DNA of 49,069 nucleotides from Amycolatopsis thermalba (GCF_003385215.1 NZ_PQHW01000048.1:1-49069); one strand, 5' to 3'; positions 32,040-41,372 are shown, numbered from the stretch's first letter. Numbers and translations: made by a program. The notes: a model not told the origin generated them from the letters alone.

Positions 32040-33428
32040 CTAAACCCCTTGCCGGGCCAGTGCGTTGCCGAGAATCCGCGCCCCCTCGGGAAAAGCGCCG
32101 GGGTTCGGGCCGGAGTAGTTGAGCCGCAGGTACACCCCGGGCGGCTCCGCGGGGAACCACTCGCTGCCCGGGTTCACCACCACCCCGGCCGCCTCGCAGT
32201 CGCGGGCCAGGCGCGGTGCGTCGGTGGCGTCGGGCAGCCGCACCCACAGGTTCAGCCCGCCCTGCGGCACGCCGTCCAGGCGCGCCGCAGGGACGTGTTC
32301 CCGCAGCGCCTCGACGAGCAGGTCGCGGCGCGCGGCCAGCTGGCGGCGCAGGCCCCGCAGATGCGTACGCCATCCGGGCTGCGTGACGACGTCGAGCGCG
32401 ACCGCCTGCAGCAGCCCGCTCACGTACATCGACTCGCCCTGCGCGCTGGCCAGGATGCGTTCCCGGGCGGCGCCCCGCGCGACGATCCCGGCCACCCGCA
32501 CCGCCGGGGACACGCTCTTCGTCAGCGAGCGCAGGTACACCACGTGCCCGCGGTCGTCGCGAGTGGCGAGCGGGACCACCTCCGCCGAGATCCCGAAGTC
32601 GTGCGCCCAGTCGTCCTCGATCAGGAACGCGCCGTGCTCGCGGACGACGCCGAGGACCCGGTCCCCCAGCTCCGGCGACCACCGGGCCCCGGTCGGGTTG
32701 GCGAAGTTCGGTTGCGCGTAGAACGCCCGCGCCCCGGTCCGGCGGAACGCGCAGTCCAGCTCGTCCGGATCCGGGCCGTGCGGCCCGCTGGGCACCGGCA
32801 CCACCCGCACCCCGGCCTTCGCGGCGGCGAGGATCGCGCCCCAGTACGTCGGCGATTCCAGCACCAGCGGCGCCCCCGCCCCGACCAGCCCCCGGAACGC
32901 CGCGCTGAGCCCGCTCTGGCTCCCGGGGAACACGACCACGTCGCCCGGCGCCGCGCAGCCCAGCTCGGCGGCGAACCACGCCTGCAGCTCCGGCAACCCG
33001 GCGACCGGCGGCCGGCTGACCGCGGAACCGCCCCGGGCGGCACGGGTGAACGCGGCCCGCACCAGCCGTTCGGGCAGCAGCTCGCGGTCCGGGTAGCCCG
33101 AGTGCAGCGCGATCGCGTCGTTGGGCACCGAGCGCAACGCGGTCGACATCCGCGGCAGGCGGTGCGGCGGCGACCCGAGCGCCGCGGTCTGCCACCCGTA
33201 GTCGTTCGCGCGCGGCACCCGCACCGCCCGCACGAACGTCCCCACGCCGGGCCGGCTCTCCACCAGCCCGTGCGCGGTGAGCGTCCGCAACGCCTTCTGG
33301 ACGGTCACCGGGCTCGCCGCGTACTCGGCGACCAGCGTCCGCGTGGACGGCAGCCGCGCACCCGGCTCGGCGGACGCGATCCACTCGCGGAGCCCGGCGA
33401 CGATGCGGGAGCTGCTATCGTCAGACAT
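32040..33428 (-). CDS. MocR-type regulator (GntR HTH plus PLP aminotransferase fold)
   Basis: A 462-residue protein. The N-terminal GntR helix-turn-helix reads LPSTRTLVAEYAASPVTVQK and is followed by a class I aminotransferase-like domain. PLP lysine lies in LRSLTKSVSPAVRVA, and ANPTGARWSPEL and EDDWAHDF are cofactor-binding blocks. MocR proteins sense PLP or amino-type effectors. ATG at 33428 shares the CATG with a forward ATG at 33427. TACTAT on the minus strand within the palindrome lies 8 nt upstream. It is divergent from an EamA exporter, its likely target. Confidence 0.92.
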   Translation of the reverse strand: MSDDSSSRIVAGLREWIASAEPGARLPSTRTLVAEYAASPVTVQKALRTLTAHGLVESRPGVGTFVRAVRVPRANDYGWQTAALGSPPHRLPRMSTALRSVPNDAIALHSGYPDRELLPERLVRAAFTRAARGGSAVSRPPVAGLPELQAWFAAELGCAAPGDVVVFPGSQSGLSAAFRGLVGAGAPLVLESPTYWGAILAAAKAGVRVVPVPSGPHGPDPDELDCAFRRTGARAFYAQPNFANPTGARWSPELGDRVLGVVREHGAFLIEDDWAHDFGISAEVVPLATRDDRGHVVYLRSLTKSVSPAVRVAGIVARGAARERILASAQGESMYVSGLLQAVALDVVTQPGWRTHLRGLRRQLAARRDLLVEALREHVPAARLDGVPQGGLNLWVRLPDATDAPRLARDCEAAGVVVNPGSEWFPAEPPGVYLRLNYSGPNPGAFPEGARILGNALARQGV

Positions 33429-33438
33429 GAGGCAGGAT

Positions 33439-33450
33439 AGTAGCGCTACT
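33439..33450. promoter_or_regulatory. Perfect 12-bp palindrome between MocR and EamA genes
   Basis: AGTAGC-GCTACT is a perfect palindrome. It contains TACTAT-like and TACTCT-like hexamers that could serve as -10 boxes for the leftward and rightward genes. It is the best operator candidate for the MocR protein. Confidence 0.65.
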
Positions 33451-33465
33451 CTCGCTGACCGCCCG

Positions 33466-34347
33466 GTGCTATCCCCCGCGCGGGCCGGTCTCGGCTGGGG
33501 TCTGCTCGGGGTCACGGCGTTCTCGTTCACCGTCCCGTTCACCCGGGTCGCCGTCGGCGCCATGTCGCCGCTGTTCATCGGCTGCGGCCGGGCCGTCGTC
33601 GCCGCCCTGCTCGCCGCCGGCGCGCTCGCGGTCACCCGGCAACGCCTGCCGCGGGGCGTGCAGTGGTTCCGCCTCGCGATCGTCGCCGCGGGCGTGGTCG
33701 TCGGGTTCCCCGTGCTGACCTCGTTCGCGCTGACCACCGCCTCGGCCAGCCACAGCGCCGTGGTGATCGCGCTGCTGCCCGCCGCGACCGCGGTGATCGC
33801 CGTGCTGCGCGGGCGGGAACGGCCACCGGTCCGGTTCTGGGTCACGGCGGCGGTCGGCGCCGTCGCCGCGGTCGGGTTCGCGTCCCTGCAGGGCGGTTTC
33901 GGCCGCCTGCACTGGTCCGACCTGCTCCTGCTCGGGGCGGTGCTCGCGGCCGGGATCGGTTACGCGGAGGGCGGTCTGCTGGCCCGCGAACTCGGCGCGT
34001 GGCAGACGATCTCGTGGGCGCTGGTCGCGTCCGCGCCGGTGATGATCGCCCTGACCGGGTTCGCGATGTGGCAGCACCCGCCGTCCGGCACCGCCGTGGA
34101 CTGGGCCGCGTTCGCCTACCTCGGCGTGGTGAGCATGTTCCTCGGCTTCTTCGCGTGGTACCGGGGACTCGCGATCGGCCCGATGGCGCGGGTGAGCCAG
34201 ATCCAGCTGGTCCAGCCGGTCCTGACCATCTGCTGGGCGGTGCTGTTCCTGCGGGAGGCGATCACCTGGCCCACCGCGCTCGGCGGCCTCGCGGTGATCG
34301 CGTGCGCCGGTCTCGCCGTGCGCACCAGGATGGTCAGGCGAGCGTGA
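33466..34347 (+). CDS. EamA/DMT-family transporter
   Basis: About 293 residues with ten membrane segments and two EamA repeats. GWGLLGVTAFSFTVPFTRVA opens the first repeat, and MFLGFFAWYRGLAIGPMARV with SQIQLVQPVLTICWAV marks the second. The family exports amino acids or other metabolites. GTG at 33466 is preferred since it lies beyond the palindrome and the TACTCT -10 candidate (33447-33452). The frame is open back to ATG 33427, which would overlap the MocR start codon. It overlaps the ligase gene end by 14 bp. Confidence 0.88.
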   Translation: MLSPARAGLGWGLLGVTAFSFTVPFTRVAVGAMSPLFIGCGRAVVAALLAAGALAVTRQRLPRGVQWFRLAIVAAGVVVGFPVLTSFALTTASASHSAVVIALLPAATAVIAVLRGRERPPVRFWVTAAVGAVAAVGFASLQGGFGRLHWSDLLLLGAVLAAGIGYAEGGLLARELGAWQTISWALVASAPVMIALTGFAMWQHPPSGTAVDWAAFAYLGVVSMFLGFFAWYRGLAIGPMARVSQIQLVQPVLTICWAVLFLREAITWPTALGGLAVIACAGLAVRTRMVRRA

Positions 34348-35290
34348 CCTCTTCCGGCCGCCGGTCCGGCCGCAGCCCCCGCCACGACGGCGCCCGCAAC
34401 CGCCCGTCCGAGGTCCACTGCCGGAACTCCACCTCGCCCACCAGTTCCGGCTCCACCCAGTGCGCGTTGCGGGCGTACTCGCGGGGAACCGGGCTGTCGA
34501 ACGGGCTGGTGCGGCGCGCGAGCGGGCGCAGGCGGGCCTGCAGATCGTCGAGCATGCGGTCGGTGAAGCCGGTGCCGACGTGCCCGGCGAAGCGCAGCCC
34601 GGTCTCGTCGTGCAACCCGAGCAGCAGCGCGCCGAACGTGCCCGACCGCCGCCCCTCGCCGGTGGTCCAGCCCGCGATCACCACCTCCTGCGTGCGGGTC
34701 AGCGGCGTCTTCACCCAGTCCGGCGACCGGACGCCGGGCTGGTAGGCCGACCCGAGCCGCTTCGACACCAGCCCCTCCAGGCCGACCTCGCGGGCGGCGC
34801 GCAACAGCTCCGCACCCTCCACATCGGACGCCAGGAAATGCCGCCGCACCCGCACCTGCGGCCGGTCGATGCCCAGGCCCAGCAACCGGTCCCGGCGTTC
34901 CTCGTACGGCAGGCCGGTGCAGTCCCGCGTGCCTTCGCGGAGCAGGTCGAACGCGAAGAACACGACCGGCACCGAGGACAGCCGCGCGGGTGTCGGCGCG
35001 GACAGGTTCATCCGCTGTTGCAGGCGCCCGAAATCCGGCCTGCCGTCCTCGTCCAGCGCGACCACCTCGCCGTCGATCAGCAGCGTGCGGGTGTCCCGGC
35101 CGAGCACGGCCAGCTCCGGGTAGGTGGCGGTGACGTCACGCAGCCGCCGCGAGTAGAGCCGGACCTGTCCGCCGGACACCGCGGCCTGGCACCGCACCCC
35201 GTCGTACTTCCACTCGAACGCCCAGCCCTCGCTGTCCCGCACGGGTCCGGGAACGGCCAGCATGGGGGCGACGGGCTCGGGCAGCGGCAT
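34334..35290 (-). CDS. ATP-dependent DNA ligase, stand-alone LigD/LigC-type
   Basis: About 318 residues. The adenylated lysine is K28 in FEWKYDGVR, followed by LIDGEVVALDEDGRPDF, VFFAFDLL, GLEGLVSKR and DWVKTP (motifs III-V). The OB-fold half has EVVIAGWTTGEGRR then FGALLLG. There is no polymerase or phosphoesterase domain, so it is a stand-alone ligase for NHEJ-type or repair sealing. ATG at 35290 fits the family N-terminus. A GTG at 35335 sharing GTGA with the upstream LuxR stop is an alternative and would add 15 residues. Confidence 0.9.
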   Translation of the reverse strand: MPLPEPVAPMLAVPGPVRDSEGWAFEWKYDGVRCQAAVSGGQVRLYSRRLRDVTATYPELAVLGRDTRTLLIDGEVVALDEDGRPDFGRLQQRMNLSAPTPARLSSVPVVFFAFDLLREGTRDCTGLPYEERRDRLLGLGIDRPQVRVRRHFLASDVEGAELLRAAREVGLEGLVSKRLGSAYQPGVRSPDWVKTPLTRTQEVVIAGWTTGEGRRSGTFGALLLGLHDETGLRFAGHVGTGFTDRMLDDLQARLRPLARRTSPFDSPVPREYARNAHWVEPELVGEVEFRQWTSDGRLRAPSWRGLRPDRRPEEVTLA

Positions 35291-35331
35291 GTCCCCGATG
35301 CTGCGCCGGATCGGGTGCCGCCGCCAGTCGG

Positions 35332-38193
35332 TCACCCGAGCAGGCCACGCCGGTGCGCCAGGGACACCGCCTCGGCGCGGCTGCCCGCTCCCAGCTTCGC
35401 CATGACCCGCGACAGGTGCACGCTCGCGGTCTTCTCGCTGATGAACAACCGCTCGCCGACCTGGCGGTTGGTCAGCCCGTCCGCGACCAGTTCCAGCACA
35501 GCCCGTTCCCGCGGGGTCAGCACGTCGGTGGCGGGCGCGGCGGTCAGCCTGCCGCGCCGGGCCAGGTCCGCCACCGCCGACTCCAACGGCCGCGCACCCA
35601 GCTCGCCCGCGGCGTCCCGCACCAGCCGGACCTGCTCGGCCGCCGCGTCCCGCTCGCCGTGGGCCAGCAGCGCCGCGGCCCACCGCCATCGGGCGAGCAG
35701 CTGCCAGTACGGCAGGGGCGCGGCCTCCTCGACCGCGACCGCCCACGCGGCTGGCGCGTCCGCGCCGCGCAGGCGGTTCAGTTCCGCGGCGAGCCGCGCG
35801 GTCGGCGCGCGCGTGTCCGGGCTGCGTTCCTCCAGCCGGACCTGCATCGGCGACACCAGTTCGCCGCAGGCGGCCAGCTCCTCGCCCTGGCCGACCTGAT
35901 CGCCCGTGTCCGCGCCGCGGCGCCGGGCCTGCTCGGCGAGGTCGGCCAGCGCGGACACGCCGGTGACGACCGCCCACCGCATGTCGGCCAGGCTGGAGCG
36001 GGTGAGCGTGCTCAGCCGGTCGGTCACGGTGCGGATCTCCGCCACGGCGGTCGCCGGATCGCCCCGCCACTGCGCGGCTTCGGCCAGCGCGATCCCGAGC
36101 AGCACACCGGCCCGGGCGTCGTCGCGCTGGCCGGCCAGCCGCGCGCCGAGGTCCTCGACCTCGGCGAACCGCCCCTGCGCGACGAGGATCGGCGCGGAGT
36201 ACGCCCCGATCCGGGCCCGCGCGAACCGCGGCGCGCCCGGCACCTCCGCGCGGTCCAGCGCGGTGTCCCAGTCGCCGAGCACGTACAGGTCGAACAGCTC
36301 GGCGGTGCGCCCGTCGACGCCGACGTCGCTCCAGCCGAGCCCGGTCCGCTCCGCGCGCTGCCACACCCGCGCCGCCATCCGCGCCGCCCCGCGCAGATCC
36401 CCGCTCACCAGCAGGTTGCAGGTGACGTTGTGCAGCGCCCGCAGCTCGACCCGGACCGCACCGATCTCGGCGGCCCGCTCCGCGGCGGCCAGGCCCAGAC
36501 GCGTGGACAGCTCGATGTTGCCCTGCCAGTCCTCGAACGCGGCGAGCGTGACCATCCCGTCGGCCTCGACCTCCGGCGCCCCGGCCGCCCGCGCGTCGGC
36601 GATGGCCTGCTGGACGTGACCACGCAGCTCGTCGACGTCCACGTCCGGCACGCCCCACACCCAGGCGCGGGCCCGCAGCGCGAGCACCCGCGCGCGCACG
36701 ACGCTGGCCGGGCGGTCGCGCACCAGCTCCCACGCCTCGGCGACGGCCTTGGACACCTCGCCGCGGTGCACGTCGAACGGGATCAACGCGATCGCCAGCT
36801 GGTGCCGGGTGTCGGCGGCCAGCTCGGGATCGTCCCGCAGGTCCGCCTCGGCCACCGCGGACCGGGCGTAGGTGACGGCCCGCTCCACCTCACCGGCCGC
36901 GGACGCCATCGCGGCCGCCGACCGCAGCAGCGCCAGCTGGTCCCGTCCGCAGATCCGCTCCGGCCCGTCCACCGCCTCCCACAGCTGCATCGCCTGTTCG
37001 AGGTGGTGCAGCGCGTCGCCCGGCGCGTCCATCCCGGCCGCCTGGTCCGCGGCGCGCACGGACGCGGCGAGCGCGGTCGGCAGGTCGTGGCTGCGGAAGC
37101 TGTGGTGCGCCAGCGCGGCCGCGGTGCCGTTCTCCCCGGCCAGGCGGGCGAACGCGGCGTGCAGGCGCACCCGTTCCCCGGGCAGCAGGTCGTCGTAGAC
37201 CGCTTCGCGCAGCAGCGCGTGCCGGAACGCGTACCCGTCCTCCGCGGCGACGAGGACGTTGTGCAGCACGGCCTCGCGCAACGCGCTCTCCAGCGTGTCC
37301 TCGTCCAGGCCGCACACCGTGCGCAGGCTGGCGTGCGCGACGAGCTGCGCCGCGCCGGAGACCGCGCGGACCACGCGCTGCGCCTCCGGGCTGAGCCGTT
37401 CGACGCGGGCCAGCAGCAGTTCGGCCAGCCCGTCCGGCAGGGTCGCGCCGCGGCGCACGGCGGCGGTCAGCTCCTCGCAGAAGAACGGGTTGCCCTCGGA
37501 GCGTTCGGCGACGGTGTGCACGGTGGTGTCCGGCAACGCGCCCTCGGCGAGCGCGGACACGAAGGCGACCGTGTCGACGGCGCCGAGCGGGGCCAGTTCG
37601 ATCCGGGCCACCGCGGGCAGCCGGGACACCTCGGCCAGCAGCGGGCGCAGCGGGTGACGGCGGTGCAGGTCGTCGGTGCGGTAGGTAGCCACCACCAGCA
37701 GCCGCTGGGTGTCCAGCCGGGACAGCAGGAACAACACGAGGTCGCGGGTGGAGGCGTCGGCCCAGTGCAGGTCCTCCAGCGCGAGCAGCACCGGGCCGCG
37801 CGCGGCGAGGTCCACCAGCACCGCGTGCACCGCGTCGAACAGCCGCAGCCGCTCCATGGTCTGGTCGGCCCGCTCCGGCGGGGTCAGGCCGGGCAGCAGG
37901 CGGCCGAGCACGGGCCACCGCTTCGCGGCTTCCCGCTGCGCGCCCAGCGCCTCGGCGAAGGGCAGGTACGGCAACCCGGCCTCGCCGACGTCGAGACACC
38001 GGCCGGACAACACCGTCACCCCGTCGGCGCCGGCGACCAGTTCGCCGAGCAGGCGGGACTTGCCGACCCCGGCGTCACCGGCCAGCAGGACCGCACCCGC
38101 CCGCCCCTCGCGGGCGCGGCGCAGCGCGGCACGCAGGGTGTCCAGCTCGGGTTCGCGGCCGATCAGCGGAATCCCGGTGGCGAGGCGAGGCAC
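35332..38193 (-). CDS. Large LuxR-family ATPase regulator (LAL type)
   Basis: A 953-residue regulator. Walker A is GDAGVGKSRLLG (39-50), Walker B LLALEDLHWADAST. A long helical TPR-like middle follows, and the C-terminal LuxR helix-turn-helix is LTPRERAVLELVADGLTNRQ then LFISEKTASVHLSRVMAKLG. LAL regulators are ATP-responsive activators. The start is GTG at 38193; a nearby ATG at 38200 is out of frame. It ends 4 bp inside a possible GTGA start of the DNA ligase gene, so the two are likely co-transcribed. Confidence 0.92.
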   Translation of the reverse strand: MPRLATGIPLIGREPELDTLRAALRRAREGRAGAVLLAGDAGVGKSRLLGELVAGADGVTVLSGRCLDVGEAGLPYLPFAEALGAQREAAKRWPVLGRLLPGLTPPERADQTMERLRLFDAVHAVLVDLAARGPVLLALEDLHWADASTRDLVLFLLSRLDTQRLLVVATYRTDDLHRRHPLRPLLAEVSRLPAVARIELAPLGAVDTVAFVSALAEGALPDTTVHTVAERSEGNPFFCEELTAAVRRGATLPDGLAELLLARVERLSPEAQRVVRAVSGAAQLVAHASLRTVCGLDEDTLESALREAVLHNVLVAAEDGYAFRHALLREAVYDDLLPGERVRLHAAFARLAGENGTAAALAHHSFRSHDLPTALAASVRAADQAAGMDAPGDALHHLEQAMQLWEAVDGPERICGRDQLALLRSAAAMASAAGEVERAVTYARSAVAEADLRDDPELAADTRHQLAIALIPFDVHRGEVSKAVAEAWELVRDRPASVVRARVLALRARAWVWGVPDVDVDELRGHVQQAIADARAAGAPEVEADGMVTLAAFEDWQGNIELSTRLGLAAAERAAEIGAVRVELRALHNVTCNLLVSGDLRGAARMAARVWQRAERTGLGWSDVGVDGRTAELFDLYVLGDWDTALDRAEVPGAPRFARARIGAYSAPILVAQGRFAEVEDLGARLAGQRDDARAGVLLGIALAEAAQWRGDPATAVAEIRTVTDRLSTLTRSSLADMRWAVVTGVSALADLAEQARRRGADTGDQVGQGEELAACGELVSPMQVRLEERSPDTRAPTARLAAELNRLRGADAPAAWAVAVEEAAPLPYWQLLARWRWAAALLAHGERDAAAEQVRLVRDAAGELGARPLESAVADLARRGRLTAAPATDVLTPRERAVLELVADGLTNRQVGERLFISEKTASVHLSRVMAKLGAGSRAEAVSLAHRRGLLG

Positions 38194-38216
38194 GCCTCAT
38201 GATCCCACGGGCACTC

Positions 38217-39209
38217 TCAGCGCGCGGGCCGTTCGTCGGCGAGGGCGGCGACCGAATCGGCCAGCCCGAACCGGTCGCGCACCCGGCACAGGAAGTCCGG
38301 TTCGTCGAGGCGGACCAGTCGCGCCCGTCGGCTCGCCGCCTGCACGGTGATCCAGTCGCCCGGCTCCAGCACGCCCCGCAGCTGCCCGTCGACGCTCACC
38401 GCGGCCTCCCCGGAATGCTCCAGCACCCGGATGCCGACCCGCTGGTGCGGCGCCAGCACCACACTGCGGTTGAAGACCATGTGCGGCGCGACCGGGGTGA
38501 ACACCAGCGCGTCCAGGCCGGGCGAGACGATCGGGCCGCCCGCGGAGAAGCTGTAGGCGGTGGACCCGGTCGAGGACGCCACGACGAACGCGTCGGTGGA
38601 GTAGACGGCGAACTGCCGCCCGTCGACGTAGACCGCGAGGCTCGCCTGCCGGTCGCGGGCCAGTTTCTCCACCACGATGTCGTTGAGTCCCAGCACGTCG
38701 AGCTGGATGCCGTCGCCGTCGGACGGGGCCCGGCGGGTGGTCGGCGGCGGCAGCGCCGGGCCGCGCCCGTAGCGCAGCATGGGCTCGATGACCTTCGGGA
38801 TGCTCAGCGGCCGGGACGCGCACATGGTCAGCGTCATCCGCGAGTCCTCCTGGAAGGCGCCGTCGTTCACCGCGTCCAGCGCGGCCACCACGTCGTCGGT
38901 GGCGACCTCGGTGAGGAACCCGACGCGGCCCACGTTCACACCGAGCACCAGCGACTCGACCGGCGCGGCGACCCGCACCCCGCGCAGGAAGGTGCCGTCC
39001 CCGCCGACGGTCACGATCAGGTCCGGGTTGCCCGCCCGCTCGGCCTCTTCCTTCGCGTGCCGCCGGTGGCCGTCGAAGTCGTCCCACACGTCGATGTCGG
39101 TGCACGGGATGCCACGGGCGGCCGCCCAGGCGCGGACCTCACCGGCGGTGCGCCGCGCGGCCTCCTTGCCGCCGTGCACGACCAGCCCGATCCGGGAAAC
39201 GGAAGCCAT
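38217..39209 (-). CDS. nadK: NAD kinase
   Basis: A 330-residue NAD kinase. VTVGGDGTFLRG has the GGDGT active-site loop. VFTPVAPHMVFNRSVVLAP and STAYSFSAGGPIVSP are the conserved C-terminal blocks. It phosphorylates NAD to NADP using ATP (or polyphosphate in actinobacterial homologues). An insertion RRAPSDGDGI is seen mid-protein. ATG at 39209 follows GAGGAGGG closely. It is at least 20 residues longer than typical short forms. Confidence 0.92.
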   Translation of the reverse strand: MASVSRIGLVVHGGKEAARRTAGEVRAWAAARGIPCTDIDVWDDFDGHRRHAKEEAERAGNPDLIVTVGGDGTFLRGVRVAAPVESLVLGVNVGRVGFLTEVATDDVVAALDAVNDGAFQEDSRMTLTMCASRPLSIPKVIEPMLRYGRGPALPPPTTRRAPSDGDGIQLDVLGLNDIVVEKLARDRQASLAVYVDGRQFAVYSTDAFVVASSTGSTAYSFSAGGPIVSPGLDALVFTPVAPHMVFNRSVVLAPHQRVGIRVLEHSGEAAVSVDGQLRGVLEPGDWITVQAASRRARLVRLDEPDFLCRVRDRFGLADSVAALADERPAR

Positions 39210-39275
39210 GTCCCTCCTCGCGACCGGAGGCACTCGGAATCCGGCCTCCTCGGTACCCAAGCTAGTCCCGGCGCG

Positions 39276-39653
39276 TCAGGACGCGAGCGGCTCGGCGCCT
39301 TCGGGCACCGCCACGAGCGCCGGTTTGGGCAGTTCGGCGCAGCTCACCCGCAGTTCGGCCGGCCGCGGGGTCGCCCAGGTGCCCAGCATCAGGAAGGTGA
39401 CGGACTCGCCAGGGCCGAGGTCGAGCGCGTCGGGCAGCCGCCGGGTGAGGGTGCGGTCGTAGCGGTCGCCGAAGTCGACCCGGACGCCGGTCGCGAGGAC
39501 GGGGCCGGTGTTGGTGAGGCGGTACCACTGCTGCGGCTGGGCGTCGAGGCGGAACGCGGGCACCGGGCCGGCACCGCGCCGCGGCCGGGCCGACCGGCGG
39601 CCGAACCAGAACGCCGTCGCCACGGCCACGACCAGCACGGCCACCTCGATCAT
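39276..39653 (-). CDS. Small single-span membrane protein, hypothetical
   Basis: About 125 residues. One N-terminal membrane segment (MIEVAVLVVAVATAFWF) and a basic stretch are followed by a beta-rich domain: WYRLTNTGPVLATGVRVDFG, then GPGESVTFLMLGTWATPRP. This looks like an anchored Ig-like or DUF-type domain. ATG at 39653 is chosen at the hydrophobic segment; the open frame continues to 39725. Function unknown. Confidence 0.7.
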   Translation of the reverse strand: MIEVAVLVVAVATAFWFGRRSARPRRGAGPVPAFRLDAQPQQWYRLTNTGPVLATGVRVDFGDRYDRTLTRRLPDALDLGPGESVTFLMLGTWATPRPAELRVSCAELPKPALVAVPEGAEPLAS

Positions 39654-39755
39654 CAATCGCACAACGCAGTGATCGTCCGTTCGGGGCACCGCGCTACCCG
39701 CGGTGATCGAACCGTGATGTGACATCGCCGATCATCAACGTCCCGTCCACCACGC

Positions 39756-39777
39756 ATTCGGGCAGCGGTCACCCGGC
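39756..39777 (+). promoter_or_regulatory. Possible PHO box upstream of phoD
   Basis: Two adjacent 11-nt units, ATTCGGGCAGC and GGTCACCCGGC, resemble the direct-repeat units bound by PhoP in actinomycetes (about GTTCACCTGCC). The second unit fits well, the first poorly. TAGCGT follows at 39783-39788 as -10 candidate. Confidence 0.35.
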
Positions 39778-39826
39778 CTGCTTAGCGTGTGCGCGCCTTC
39801 TCCCCGAACCCCCGAAAAGGTGACGC

Positions 39827-41362
39827 ATGTCCGACCTCTCCCCCACGCGCCGTCAAGTCCTGATCGCCGGTGGCGCCGCGCTCGGCGCGGCCGCCTTCGC
39901 CGGCTGGGGCACCGCCTCCGCCAGCCCCGTCCGCGACCCGTTCACCCTCGGCGTCGCCTCGGGCGACCCGCTGCCCGACGGCGTGGTGCTGTGGACCCGG
40001 CTCGCGCCCGAGCCGCTGGCCGCGGACGGCCTCGGCGGGATGCCGTCGAAGGTCGTGCCCGTGCAGTGGCAGGTGGCCGCGGACGAGCGGTTCCGGCACG
40101 TGGTGCGCGCGGGCGCCGAGATCGCTCGGCCGGAGTCCGCGCACACCGTGCACGCCGAGGTGTCCGGCCTGCGGCCCGGCGCCGAGTACTTCTACCGCTT
40201 CCGCGTGGGCAACCAGATCAGCCCGGTCGGCCGCACCAAGACGGCACCACGGCCGGGCGCGCGGCTGGACAAGTTCTCCTTCGCGTTCGCCAGCTGCCAG
40301 AACTACCCGGACGGCTTCTACACCGCGCACGCCCACCTGGCGCAGGAGGACCTGGACCTGGTGGCGTTCCTCGGCGACTACATCTACGAGGGCAACGGCC
40401 AGGGCAGCATCGGCCGCGGCCACACCCCGGTGGCGGAGACGTTCACCCTGGCCGACTACCGCGTCCGGCTGGCCCAGTACAAGGGCGACGCGGACCTGCA
40501 GGCCGCGCACGCCGCGTTCCCGTGGGCGGTCGTGTTCGACGACCACGAGGTGGAGAACAACTGGGCCGGCGACATCTCCCAGCCGGACACCGAGCCCGAC
40601 CAGGACCCGGCCGTGTTCCGGCAGCGGCGGGCGCAGGCGTTCCAGGCGTACTGGGAGCACATGCCGCTGCGCCGCGCCCAGCACCCGACCGGGCCGGACA
40701 TCCGCATCTTCCGCCGTCTCACCTTCGGCGACCTGGTGGACGTGCACCTGCTGGACACCCGCCAGTACCGCGACGACCAGGTCGCCGGCGACGCGCGGCT
40801 GGACCCGTCGCGCACGATCCTGGGCGCACAGCAGAAGGAGTGGCTGCTGCGCAACCTGTCCGGCCCGACCGCGCGGTGGAACGTGCTGGCGCAGCAGGTG
40901 TTCTTCTCCCAGCGCGACTTCACCTCCGGCACGGCGGACTCGTTCAGCGACGACGCCTGGGACAACTACTACGTCGAACGGAACCTGGTGCGCTCGCGGC
41001 TGGCCCAGGCGAGCAACCCGGTGGTCATCACCGGGGACGTGCACGCGAACTACGTGGCCGACGTGAAGGCCGACTTCGAGGACCCGGCGTCGCCGACGGT
41101 GGCGACCGAGCTGGTGGGCACGTCGATCACCTCGGGCGGGGACGGGACCGACCAGAACCCCGGTGACCGCGTGCAGCTGGCGGAGAACCCGCACATCAAG
41201 TTCATCAACCGCAAGCGGGGCTACGTGCGCAACACGATCACGCGGGAGTCGTGGACCGCCGACTACCGGATCGTGGACTACGTGACCCGGCCGGGCTCGC
41301 CCGTCCGGACGCGGGCCAGCTTCGCCATCGAAGCCGGCCGCGCGGGGGCGCAGCAGGGCTGA
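39827..41362 (+). CDS. phoD: Alkaline phosphatase PhoD, Tat-exported
   Basis: A 511-residue PhoD. The signal peptide PTRRQVLIAGGAALGAAAFA has the twin arginine and ends near TASASP. The N-terminal domain (GVASGDPLPDGVVLWTRLAP) and catalytic Fe-Ca site blocks FASCQNYPDG, FLGDYIYEGN, VFDDHEVENNW, LLDTRQYRDDQ and VITGDVHANYV are all present. It releases phosphate from esters outside the cell and is phosphate-regulated in relatives. ATG at 39827 follows AAAAGGTG. A possible PHO box lies ~50 bp upstream. Confidence 0.95.
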   Translation: MSDLSPTRRQVLIAGGAALGAAAFAGWGTASASPVRDPFTLGVASGDPLPDGVVLWTRLAPEPLAADGLGGMPSKVVPVQWQVAADERFRHVVRAGAEIARPESAHTVHAEVSGLRPGAEYFYRFRVGNQISPVGRTKTAPRPGARLDKFSFAFASCQNYPDGFYTAHAHLAQEDLDLVAFLGDYIYEGNGQGSIGRGHTPVAETFTLADYRVRLAQYKGDADLQAAHAAFPWAVVFDDHEVENNWAGDISQPDTEPDQDPAVFRQRRAQAFQAYWEHMPLRRAQHPTGPDIRIFRRLTFGDLVDVHLLDTRQYRDDQVAGDARLDPSRTILGAQQKEWLLRNLSGPTARWNVLAQQVFFSQRDFTSGTADSFSDDAWDNYYVERNLVRSRLAQASNPVVITGDVHANYVADVKADFEDPASPTVATELVGTSITSGGDGTDQNPGDRVQLAENPHIKFINRKRGYVRNTITRESWTADYRIVDYVTRPGSPVRTRASFAIEAGRAGAQQG

Positions 41363-41372
41363 TCCGGGGTCC

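Noticed and set aside
29501-32122. Plus-strand open frame of 873 residues opposite the SARP gene
   Set aside because: Same cause; no domain sense, whereas the minus strand encodes a full wHTH-BTAD-AAA protein.
35353-38202. Plus-strand open frame of 949 residues opposite the LuxR regulator
   Set aside because: Arg/Gly/Gln-rich shadow frame caused by high GC; the minus strand has clear Walker and helix-turn-helix motifs.
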